Of a DNA stretch of 64,000 nt, positions 17,441 through 23,961 are shown one piece after another; positions within the stretch are counted from its first letter, which is position 1, and every line of letters starts with the position of its first letter. This stretch comes from Arenibacter sp. F20364 (GTDB lineage: Bacteria > Bacteroidota > Bacteroidia > Flavobacteriales > Flavobacteriaceae). Both the position numbers and the translations under genes were made by a program. The DNA is taken from the NCBI RefSeq assembly GCF_023015905.1, contig NZ_JALKBD010000011.1, positions 1 through 64,000 of the forward strand, written 5' to 3'. The notes below the pieces were generated by a model, which saw only the letters and a list, made by a program, of their open reading frames with translations, searched no databases and was not told the origin of the DNA.

Positions 17441-18001
17441 CTATGGCAATTCTTTTTCTATTTTTATCTTAAGCTTTTCAAAATCTTCCAGGGCCATGTC
17501 CAATTGTAACCTGGACTTCCCAAAACTGCTCTTCACCAATTGTACCTTGTTCAAAAGAGCAATAAATTCTGCCCTGTTCTGCCTTAGGTCGCGTTTAAGA
17601 TTGGTATATTTCCTTTCTATGACAATGGCCTCCTCCACCTTTTTAAAGAACCTATCCCTTTCTGGGTCGTCTTCCCCACCCTCCATCAACAAGGGAGCTT
17701 GTTTCCGTTTCTTTTGGGGGGAGTGTTCAAATAAAAGTTCTATCATGGCCTTGGTCGGAAGTACCCCATTCTTTTCCAAATTCTTCATCATGGCCGCCAT
17801 GGCATTGAACCTTTTTTTGATCAGGTTTGTTATGGTCCTTCCATTGGGTCCAAGAGATTCCTTTGGAGAAATCTCGTTATAGAAAAAGAAATCCAGCATC
17901 GTTTGCAGTGCCTCCGTATGGGTCTTGAAAAACCGCCTCGAAAATTTTTGGAAATGCTTGGCTGTTTCACTCTTAAAGCGTATACTTTTAAATGAGTTCA
18001 T
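17441..18001 (-). CDS. bfmA: BfmA/BtgA-family mobilization protein
   Basis: A protein of about 186 residues with the BfmA/BtgA pattern: a basic ribbon-helix-helix-like start (FKSIRFKSETAKHFQKFSRR), then the conserved NEISPKESLGPNGRTITNLI and a helical C-terminus rich in K, R and E. BfmA binds oriT DNA and helps a relaxase in Bacteroidetes mobilizable elements. I chose the ATG at 18001 because an A-rich stretch precedes it; an in-frame ATG at 18043 would add 14 residues and place a TTTGTCGCAAATT box inside the gene. The relaxase normally found nearby is absent. Confidence 0.75.
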   Translation of the reverse strand: MNSFKSIRFKSETAKHFQKFSRRFFKTHTEALQTMLDFFFYNEISPKESLGPNGRTITNLIKKRFNAMAAMMKNLEKNGVLPTKAMIELLFEHSPQKKRKQAPLLMEGGEDDPERDRFFKKVEEAIVIERKYTNLKRDLRQNRAEFIALLNKVQLVKSSFGKSRLQLDMALEDFEKLKIKIEKELP

Positions 18002-18011
18002 AATTTTCTGA

Positions 18012-18066
18012 TTTGTCGCAAATTCTTCCCTGAAAATGGGCATTTACAGGGCGTTTGTCGCAAATT
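18012..18066. promoter_or_regulatory. Tandem TTTGTCGCAAATT boxes upstream of bfmA
   Basis: TTTGTCGCAAATT occurs at 18012-18024 and again, identically, at 18054-18066. Each is nearly symmetric (TTTG-n3-CAAA). One copy overlaps the translation start region and the other lies 42 bp upstream, one box per four helical turns. This is the layout of an operator for a dimeric repressor, perhaps BfmA itself. Confidence 0.55.
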
Positions 18067-18110
18067 TATAAAATGTAAAAAATCAAAATATACCTAACTA
18101 TCTATCTGTC

Positions 18111-18191
18111 AATATGTTGTGAGCCAAAATAAATACGTAACGTGGCTTTGCCCGTTACCCTCTTGCTATTCCACTTTGCTCACACCATATT
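18111..18191. repeat. Nested inverted repeats upstream of bfmA (oriT candidate)
   Basis: AATATGTTGTGAGC (18111-18124) and GCTCACACCATATT (18178-18191) are inverted copies with 13 of 14 matches. Between them GTAACG (18137-18142) and CGTTAC (18153-18158) form an inner hairpin. The position, immediately upstream of bfmA in a 170-bp gap, is where oriT is expected. The repeats are certain; transfer-origin function is inference. Confidence 0.55.
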
Positions 18192-18214
18192 GCTTGCATT
18201 ACTTCCAATTCGGG

Positions 18215-19075
18215 TCATTGGTTTTGAGCAGTCCACCATGCGTTCACATCTTTAAAGTCCTTGTATAAATTTGATCTGTCCTTACATTTTGGATTTTCTT
18301 TCAACATTAGATCAACTGCTTTTTTACCTGCTCTATCATTATCCATATAAAGCGCTACAGATTTATAGGCGTCAAACATGTCAAACGATTTTTCTATAAA
18401 GCCCAGGGAGTTTAATATTAAAAGGTCATTCTTTTCCATAAGATTATTACCCATATCCATCAGGCTCAAGATATCAAACATGCCTTCGGTAACTATCAAC
18501 CTATTGTTCTCATTCTTGATGTGAGTGATGTCTTTTGGGGAGCTGGAGTTCTTATAGTATTTGTTCCGTAACTCCCATCCCCCGGAACTGTTCTGTAACC
18601 CTATGGCGAAGTAGTCCCTACCCCGGAAAATGTAATGGACCTCCTGACAAAGTTTGACTGCCGTAGAAAGCGAAATTTTACGTGCATGTAAATATCCGAT
18701 CAATGCAAAATGTGTTATGGGTTGTGCATAACGGACCTGAATATCATTTCCATTTTGCATGGTAAATAAAGGCTGCTGCTGAAAAGAAAAAGAGATCTGA
18801 CCCTTTTGCAACCAAGCCAAGGTTTCTTTTACAGAAGTACCGTTTATTAAACATATCAGGTCAATTACATTGCCACCTTTTCCCGCTCCATGATCATACC
18901 ATCTGTTCAGTTTCTTGGATACCTTGAAAGAGGCTTGCGTTTCTGAGCGGAACGGACTGAGGAACCAAGCTTCTTTCTTAGATTCCTTTGTAGGAAAGTG
19001 CCCGAGATTTGCCAGCGCTTTTCCGATGGGATAATCTCTGGCTCTTTCACACGATATTTTATTGGTTCTTTGCAT
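18215..19075 (-). CDS. TOPRIM-domain primase of mobile element
   Basis: A 286-residue DnaG-like protein. The N-terminus (about 1-90) resembles a CHC2-type primase domain (SPFRSETQASFKV, then DHGAGKGGNVIDL), but the usual zinc-binding cysteines are missing. The TOPRIM domain follows: IVTEGMFDIL supplies the conserved glutamate and YMDNDRAGKKA the DxD. Such proteins prime replication of excised mobilizable elements. Its ATG at 19075 lies inside the end of the 73-residue gene (17 bp overlap). A homolog could be a plasmid primase; the surrounding genes favour an integrative element. Confidence 0.78.
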   Translation of the reverse strand: MQRTNKISCERARDYPIGKALANLGHFPTKESKKEAWFLSPFRSETQASFKVSKKLNRWYDHGAGKGGNVIDLICLINGTSVKETLAWLQKGQISFSFQQQPLFTMQNGNDIQVRYAQPITHFALIGYLHARKISLSTAVKLCQEVHYIFRGRDYFAIGLQNSSGGWELRNKYYKNSSSPKDITHIKNENNRLIVTEGMFDILSLMDMGNNLMEKNDLLILNSLGFIEKSFDMFDAYKSVALYMDNDRAGKKAVDLMLKENPKCKDRSNLYKDFKDVNAWWTAQNQ

Positions 19076-19280
19076 ATCCTATCATTTGGCTCTCGACTTT
19101 GTCATCGTTTATTTTTGATGACAAAATGATGACAAAACGATGACGGCCCAATCCCCTGTATTTATTGACCTTAACTCTATCTCTCATCGTTTCATCAAAA
19201 AAAGTATAATTGGTAGGTTGTTTTTTCTTTTCATCAGCGAATTTTTCGACAAATGATGCGAAATCGCCCATAATGTGCAT
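19059..19280 (-). CDS. Hypothetical small protein of mobile element
   Basis: A 73-residue basic protein without recognisable domain, membrane segment or signal. The start is ATG at 19280 or, three codons on, at 19271. It lies 49 bp after the helicase gene and overlaps the primase start. Its coding region and flanks carry the TCATCGTTT repeats, so part of the DNA may be constrained by a second role (origin or operator). It is probably a real gene because of its position, but it is short and supported only by context. Confidence 0.45.
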   Translation of the reverse strand: MHIMGDFASFVEKFADEKKKQPTNYTFFDETMRDRVKVNKYRGLGRHRFVIILSSKINDDKVESQMIGYAKNQ

Positions 19281-19327
19281 AAACAGTATGTTAACCGCTT
19301 CATCGTTTGGTCATCGTTTCATCGTTT
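19102..19327. repeat. Iteron-like TCATCGTTT cluster
   Basis: TCATCGTTT occurs at 19102-19110, 19184-19192, 19300-19308, 19311-19319 and 19319-19327, with an inverted copy at 19135-19143 and a one-mismatch inverted copy at 19124-19132. Three copies are packed into 28 bp between the helicase stop and the next gene. Clustered repeats beside helicase and primase genes resemble a replication origin for an excised circle; operator sites are the alternative. Confidence 0.6.
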
Positions 19328-19329
19328 TA

Positions 19330-20526
19330 CTATTCTTCCCCAAAATGTTCCGACAGAAACTCCCTTTTTATAGTGTAGTACCTACCCTTGGCATCAATCA
19401 CCCCCATCCCTCCTTCCCGCCAGATCATCAATTTCCCATAGGCCAAGGAATTTTCCTGATTGACGAGCTTCCAGTCCTTTTTTAAGATATGCCTCAATTG
19501 GGTAAGGTCCGTTTTAATCCGGGTTTGGTTCAAGAGGTGTAGGGCATCCAACGGGCATAATTGCACCTCTTCCAATTCAAAGGTTTCCATTGCGCTCAGG
19601 ATTATACTGGCAAGTTCCTTTTCCACCCTGTTCTTGTTGTTTTGCATTAAATTCTCCAAGGCCTTCGTCTTTATCTGGGCAGGAGAAAACCACATCCGGG
19701 TCCTATTGGGACTGGTCAGTTTTCGTTGTTGCAAATAGAATAGGAATGCAGGTATCTCCCTTTCAAGATATTCCAAAAATCGTGTTTCCTCCTTTTTCAA
19801 GGATGGAATCTTTAATACCCAAAAACGGGTTTCGTTATTATCTATCTTGATAAAATTCTCCTCGTTGTTACTACAAAGGATGAACTTCCCAAAGAATTCT
19901 ACTTCCCTCTTATCCTTCCCCTTGGCTTCCAGTTTGTTGAAATTGGTCGTACTCAGGTACTTGATCCGTTCGGTCAATTCTTCTTTATTAAAGAGTACCT
20001 CGTCTATACAGATTAAAAGCTTGTTGGCCCAATCGGCATTAAACTGACTGCTAAAGCTATCATTGGTGAGATAGGTCAAGTTATTGTCGAACATGGTTTT
20101 TAGCCATTTAAGAAAAGTGGTCTTACCTGTTGACCGCTCCTTGGATACAAGACACAGTATAGGCAACACCTGGACCGGCTTTACATATAACAGCTGCAGA
20201 TAATCTAGACCTAAATCTAACTGGGGACCGAAAATATGCTCCAATAGTTGTATCGTATAGTGAAAAGCTCCCTCTCGCAGTTTATGGGGCAAGGGAGCAT
20301 AGGTATTATAGAAACCGTGGCAATCTTGCTTAAAATGAATATGGCTGGGGAGACAGGTGAATCCATCATACTTTTTAATCCCACCGATAAAACTCCTACC
20401 ATGATCTTGGCGGATGGCCTCCAGGGTCCATGGAACAATAATTTCGTTGAAATTCCCGGCAATGGTCGGGACACATACCAATTTGTAATAGGAGGTGCCC
20501 ACGCGGATGTATGGTGTGTCTTTCAT
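19330..20526 (-). CDS. Primase-helicase-type ATPase of mobile element
   Basis: A 398-residue ATPase of the SF3/DUF5906-like type found in mobilizable elements and phages. The nucleotide-binding loop reads SKERSTGKTTF (about residues 128-138), with Ser in place of the usual first glycine, and the Walker B is LLICIDEVLF (about 171-180). A conserved FILCSNNEENF with an ETRFW motif follows, typical of this group. The C-terminal 100 residues form a winged-helix-like part. It should unwind DNA at the element origin. It lies just downstream of the HTH gene (33 bp) and its stop touches the iteron cluster. Confidence 0.75.
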   Translation of the reverse strand: MKDTPYIRVGTSYYKLVCVPTIAGNFNEIIVPWTLEAIRQDHGRSFIGGIKKYDGFTCLPSHIHFKQDCHGFYNTYAPLPHKLREGAFHYTIQLLEHIFGPQLDLGLDYLQLLYVKPVQVLPILCLVSKERSTGKTTFLKWLKTMFDNNLTYLTNDSFSSQFNADWANKLLICIDEVLFNKEELTERIKYLSTTNFNKLEAKGKDKREVEFFGKFILCSNNEENFIKIDNNETRFWVLKIPSLKKEETRFLEYLEREIPAFLFYLQQRKLTSPNRTRMWFSPAQIKTKALENLMQNNKNRVEKELASIILSAMETFELEEVQLCPLDALHLLNQTRIKTDLTQLRHILKKDWKLVNQENSLAYGKLMIWREGGMGVIDAKGRYYTIKREFLSEHFGEE

Positions 20527-20558
20527 AGCTCTGTTATAATGAAGCTGAAATAGATCAC

Positions 20559-20852
20559 CTACTTCCTTCTATTTTTCAATAGTTGCTGGTTAAATTGGTG
20601 TTCTAAGGTTTCATCCGAAACATCGGGTTCCCCCAATAGCCAGTTATCTATTGTATCCTTGTCAAAAAATTTCTGGCGGATATGGGCATTGTTGCCCATT
20701 GGGATGAGCTTTAACTGGGTCAGTTTGTAGATCTTGCTTTTGGAGAGTCCGGTATATGCTGCCAAATCTTCCACGTTCATTACTTTCTTGGTGTGGGACA
20801 ACAGTCCTTTGATATCGGATAGCAGCCCCACTACGTTTTCATTTTCTTCCAT
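20559..20852 (-). CDS. Excisionase-like helix-turn-helix protein
   Basis: A 97-residue protein with a MerR/Xis-type HTH (HTH_17): MNVEDLAAYTGLSKSKIYKL near residues 25-44, then PMGNNAHIRQKFFDKDTIDNWLL with the wing and final helix. These small proteins start the replication/mobilization operon of Bacteroidetes elements and can act as excisionase or activator. It is the first gene of the minus-strand operon, upstream of the primase-helicase. An inverted repeat AACGATT/AATCGTT (20956-20962/20969-20975) lies about 100 bp upstream and could be its site. Confidence 0.75.
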   Translation of the reverse strand: MEENENVVGLLSDIKGLLSHTKKVMNVEDLAAYTGLSKSKIYKLTQLKLIPMGNNAHIRQKFFDKDTIDNWLLGEPDVSDETLEHQFNQQLLKNRRK

Positions 20853-21123
20853 GATATTCGCTTTTTAGTTTTCTTCAAATTAGAGAAGCAAATAGCACAA
20901 AAAGAAGATCTAGAAAATTTTAACTAAAAAAAACAATATTATTTGAGGGATTAATAACGATTCTTAAAAATCGTTTAGAATTACGCAACACGCACTTGTC
21001 ATATAAAGGTATTTGATAGAGAGCGCGGTATAACATTTCTCATATAGTAAGAACTAGTGATATTTTTAATGAAATACCCTGTACTCAGTAAAGAAAGTTA
21101 GTAAATAGAACCTGAAGAATTTG

Positions 21124-21149
21124 TTTGACCTATGTTTGACCTAGGTCAA
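21124..21149. repeat. TTTGACCTA direct repeats and TTGACCTAGGTCAA palindrome
   Basis: TTTGACCTA is repeated at 21124-21132 and 21135-21143 with an 11-bp period, and TTGACCTAGGTCAA (21136-21149) is a perfect 14-bp palindrome. The site lies immediately beside the tRNA terminator, at the presumed element end, where integrase or excisionase arm sites would be. Confidence 0.6.
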
Positions 21150-21154
21150 TAAAA

Positions 21155-21182
21155 AAAGGCCTTGCATTTCTGCAAAGCCTTT
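21155..21182 (-). terminator. Terminator downstream of tRNA-Asn
   Basis: On the minus strand, a 12-bp stem with one mismatch (21171-21182 with 21155-21166) and a 4-nt loop is followed by a run of T (complement of A at 21151-21157). It sits 11 bp after the tRNA 3' end. Confidence 0.8.
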
Positions 21183-21193
21183 GTTTATAGTAG

Positions 21194-21267
21194 CTCCCCC
21201 TCTTGGGCTCGAACCAAGGACCCTCTGATTAACAGTCAGATGCTCTAACCAACTGAGCTAAGGAGGA
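21194..21267 (-). tRNA. tRNA-Asn (GTT)
   Basis: A 74-nt cloverleaf without encoded CCA. The 7-bp acceptor stem is TCCTCCT with AGGGGGA (one G-T pair), the D stem GCTC/GAGC, the anticodon stem TCTGA/TCAGA with loop CTGTTAA giving anticodon GTT, and the T stem CTTGG/CCAAG with loop TTCGAGC. The 3' end faces the mobile element and its T-arm is the presumed att core. Confidence 0.95.
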
Positions 21268-21371
21268 GTGTATTTTTATCGCCTAAGCGGGTGCAAATAT
21301 AAATGTTTTTTCAAATACGCCAAACAAAAAATGGCTGTTTTGCAACTTAATTTTAAAAATATTCAATTCCA

Positions 21372-22688
21372 CTATAAAAACTTCTTGATGATATTCCAGA
21401 TATCGTTTCCGAATACCACTGCCATTAGCCCCATAAGTATAACAAAACCAATAATTTGACCCGTTTCCAATACCTTTTCACTCGGCTTTCTGCCAGAAAT
21501 TATTTCGTATAGCAAAAACATTACATGTCCCCCGTCCAATGCCGGAATCGGAAGAATATTCAAAAATGCCAACCAAACCGAAAACATGGCCATGAAATTG
21601 AAGAAAAATACCCAATCCCAGGTGGGAGACATCAATTCTACAATCCCGATCGGGCCTTTGACTTGCTTATAAGCCCCAGTCTTGGTATTGAATATTACCT
21701 TAAACTGCCTTATTTGATCCGTTAAAACCTGTATTGTACGCTTATAACCTGCTGGGATAGCCTCTAAGAAGTTGTAATTATCGGTAACCCTAAGATCGGT
21801 AAGATCCAATTCAATTCCTATTATTCCTTCATCGGGAACAGTCAATGCCAAATGTTCGGTCGTTCCGTTGCGCAAAACACTGATATCCAATTTCTGATTG
21901 GCGGAAGCCCCTATTTTACTTCTAAATTCGTCCCAATATTTGGTATCCACTCCATTGACCCCAATAATTTCATCACCGGGCATCAAACCTGCCTTTTCGG
22001 CTACTGAATTAGGTGACACTTTTGCAATAATGGCTTTTGATCTATAACCTAAGAAATTCTTACCCTGGGTAGCAAAAACCGTCTCCTTTCCTTCATCCGA
22101 TAAGGGCACCGTAATTTCGCGGCCATCCCTTTTAACCGTTACCTCATCACCTAGGATGATATCCAAAACGGCCTCGTTGAATTTTCTGGTCTTCTTATCA
22201 TCCACCATTAAAATTTGATCCCCGGTTTTCAGCCCCAATTGCTCTCCAATGGAATCTACCACAATACCATACTTTAAGCTGTCCGAAGGAATATAGGTAT
22301 CCCCATTGTTGAATAACAACAAAGTATAGATTACCCAGGCCAACAAAAAGTTGACGATTACCCCACCGGTCATAATAATAAGACGTTGCCAAGCCGGTTT
22401 ACTACGGAATTCCCATGGCTTTGGTTCCTCCTTCATCTGCTCGGTGTCCATACTCTCATCTATCATCCCGGCTATCTTTACATAACCTCCCAAGGGCAAC
22501 CAACCAATTCCGTATTCCGTATCCCCTATTTTCTTCTTAAAAAGGGAAAACTTAACATCAAAAAACAAATAGAACTTTTCTACTTTGGTCTTAAAATATT
22601 TTGCGGGGAAAAAATGGCCCATTTCATGAAGGATCACCAAAATGGATATGATGAGTACAAACTGTACAATCTGTAGTGCTAACGTCAT
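21372..22688 (-). CDS. rseP: RseP-type site-2 zinc metalloprotease
   Basis: A 438-residue membrane protease of the S2P family that cuts membrane-bound regulators, classically anti-sigma factors. The first membrane segment carries HEMGH (residues 21-25), with the second zinc-ligand motif LDGGH near residue 380. Two PDZ-like domains lie between (around residues 120-200 and 215-290, the second with AEKAGLMPGDEIIGVNGV). Four membrane segments are visible, two near each end. Its ATG at 22688 is followed directly by a hydrophobic segment. It stands alone, just outside the mobile region beyond the tRNA. Confidence 0.93.
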   Translation of the reverse strand: MTLALQIVQFVLIISILVILHEMGHFFPAKYFKTKVEKFYLFFDVKFSLFKKKIGDTEYGIGWLPLGGYVKIAGMIDESMDTEQMKEEPKPWEFRSKPAWQRLIIMTGGVIVNFLLAWVIYTLLLFNNGDTYIPSDSLKYGIVVDSIGEQLGLKTGDQILMVDDKKTRKFNEAVLDIILGDEVTVKRDGREITVPLSDEGKETVFATQGKNFLGYRSKAIIAKVSPNSVAEKAGLMPGDEIIGVNGVDTKYWDEFRSKIGASANQKLDISVLRNGTTEHLALTVPDEGIIGIELDLTDLRVTDNYNFLEAIPAGYKRTIQVLTDQIRQFKVIFNTKTGAYKQVKGPIGIVELMSPTWDWVFFFNFMAMFSVWLAFLNILPIPALDGGHVMFLLYEIISGRKPSEKVLETGQIIGFVILMGLMAVVFGNDIWNIIKKFL

Positions 22689-22809
22689 TAAGTATTTTTT
22701 TAAACTTTAAAAACGCACAAAAGTACATTATTACATGGTCTTAAAAAAAAAACTATTCCGCCTAGGGATCTTTTTAAGAAAGTTTTAGTAGGGATCACCC
22801 CTTAGATGC

Positions 22810-22840
22810 TTGAAATATATTGTTATCTGCCCTACCTTTA
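22810..22840 (+). promoter_or_regulatory. Candidate promoter of the SCO gene
   Basis: TTG at 22810-22812 and TACCTTTA at 22833-22840 resemble the Bacteroidetes -33 and -7 (TAnnTTTG) elements with a 20-bp spacer and one mismatch. Transcription would begin a few bases before the ATG at 22851, so the upstream ATG at 22806 would not be in the mRNA. Confidence 0.35.
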
Positions 22841-22850
22841 CAAAAAAAAC

Positions 22851-23525
22851 ATGCGTTCGTTTTTTGCCAAATTCAAATTTTTCGGCATTGTACTGCTTAT
22901 TGTTTCCGGGGTGATCATTTCCCTATTTTACAATGCCTTGCAGCCCAAAAAAGTTTTACCCGTTTACCAACCCGCCATGGTAAATTATGAACTGGTAGAC
23001 AGCACCCTACAGCATGTAAAAAAATACCACACCATAGCCGATTTTGCATTTACCAATCAAAACGGAAAATTGGTAACACAAAAAGACTACGAGAACAAGA
23101 TTTATATTGCCGATTTTTTCTTTACCACCTGCCCCACAATTTGTCCCATAATGACAAAAAATATGGCCGGACTTCAGGATAAAATAATGGATGATAAGGA
23201 CGTATTGCTGCTTTCCCATTCCGTTACCCCAGATATTGACTCCGTTCCACAACTAAAAAAATATGCCTTGGAAAAGGGCGTCAATGACAGCAAGTGGAAT
23301 CTGGTCACTGGCGATAAACGGGAGATTTATGAACTTGCCAGAAAATCCTACATGGCCGTTAAGACCGATGGTGATGGCGGCCCTTATGATATGATCCACA
23401 CCGAAAACTTTATCCTGGTTGATAAAGAAAGAAGAATAAGAGGCTTTTATGACGGCACAAACTCGGAGGCCATGGAAACATTACTGAGCGATCTGGAAAT
23501 ACTGAAATCTTCCTATAAGGAGTAA
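22851..23525 (+). CDS. SCO1/SenC/PrrC-family copper protein
   Basis: A 224-residue thioredoxin-fold protein anchored by one N-terminal membrane helix (about residues 9-27). The copper/redox motif TCPTICPIM puts cysteines near residues 94 and 98, and the distal histidine is in MIHTENFILV. SCO proteins deliver copper to cytochrome c oxidase or act as thiol reductases. I prefer the ATG at 22851; an upstream in-frame ATG at 22806 adds 15 residues that overlap the likely promoter. The window shows no oxidase genes nearby, so it is a stand-alone copy. Confidence 0.88.
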   Translation: MRSFFAKFKFFGIVLLIVSGVIISLFYNALQPKKVLPVYQPAMVNYELVDSTLQHVKKYHTIADFAFTNQNGKLVTQKDYENKIYIADFFFTTCPTICPIMTKNMAGLQDKIMDDKDVLLLSHSVTPDIDSVPQLKKYALEKGVNDSKWNLVTGDKREIYELARKSYMAVKTDGDGGPYDMIHTENFILVDKERRIRGFYDGTNSEAMETLLSDLEILKSSYKE

Positions 23526-23718
23526 TATATTAAGACCATGAGGCTTATAATCATAGATACAGTAACCCAATTACAGTCTTTGCATCCACCAAAAAGCATG
23601 TACTACCATCTAACATAAGCTACAACCGTTCTATAGCATCAACTTTTTATTGTTTTAACTGTTTACTTCATCTTTTTCTTTTATTTTTGTGCTTAATTAA
23701 AATCAATCTAAATAAAAA

Positions 23719-23961
23719 TTGACTACAACCGTAGCACAGTTAAGGCGAGGACAAAAAGGAATCATCAAAGAATTTGCCGATGGTATTCTACCCATTAAAC
23801 TATTGGAATTGGGTTGTCTCCCGGGCAACGAAATAGAATTGGTACAAGTTGCCCCCCTTAAAGACCCCATTTACATTAATGTTAACGGCACCCATATAGC
23901 TATTAGGCGTTCTATGGCAGACTTAATAGAATTAGAAATTATTGAAGATTCCCCACTATGA
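23719..23961 (+). CDS. feoA: FeoA ferrous iron transport protein
   Basis: An 80-residue SH3-like protein with the FeoA pattern LLELGCLPGNEIELVQVAPLKDPIYINVNGTHIAIR (given in parts: LELGCLPGNEIE, APLKDPI, IAIRR). It assists FeoB in Fe(II) uptake. The start appears to be TTG at 23719, as no ATG lies near the N-terminus; this is unusual but the conserved region begins almost at once. The stop overlaps the feoB ATG by 4 bp. A TATTTTTG box at 23682-23689 could be the -7 element, though the -33 element is poor. Confidence 0.88.
   Translation: MTTTVAQLRRGQKGIIKEFADGILPIKLLELGCLPGNEIELVQVAPLKDPIYINVNGTHIAIRRSMADLIELEIIEDSPL

Larger units (their letters stand above)
20853..21193. other. Non-coding stretch between mobile element and tRNA-Asn
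   Basis: No gene can be supported here. It contains an AACGATT/AATCGTT inverted repeat, direct repeats TTTGACCTA at 21124 and 21135, a 14-bp palindrome at 21136-21149, and the terminator of tRNA-Asn. An integrase gene, often found here in such elements, is absent. Confidence 0.7.
17285..21217. mobile_element. Remnant of an integrative mobilizable element backbone
   Basis: An HTH/excisionase-like gene, primase-helicase, small protein, TOPRIM primase and bfmA lie in the order typical of Bacteroidetes integrative mobilizable elements. They carry iterons and oriT-like repeats and sit next to tRNA-Asn. A tyrosine recombinase and a relaxase are not found in the window, so it looks immobile by itself, or its missing genes lie outside. 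The defence array probably entered as its cargo. Confidence 0.6.

Noticed and set aside
17349-17882. 177-codon plus-strand frame opposite bfmA
   Set aside because: It is the antisense of the clear BfmA gene and has low-complexity Ser/Phe/Leu-rich sequence with no family features.
21121-21267. Possible CRISPR-like or phage repeat array near the tRNA
   Set aside because: Only two direct copies and a palindrome are present; there is no regular repeat-spacer pattern and no cas gene in the window.
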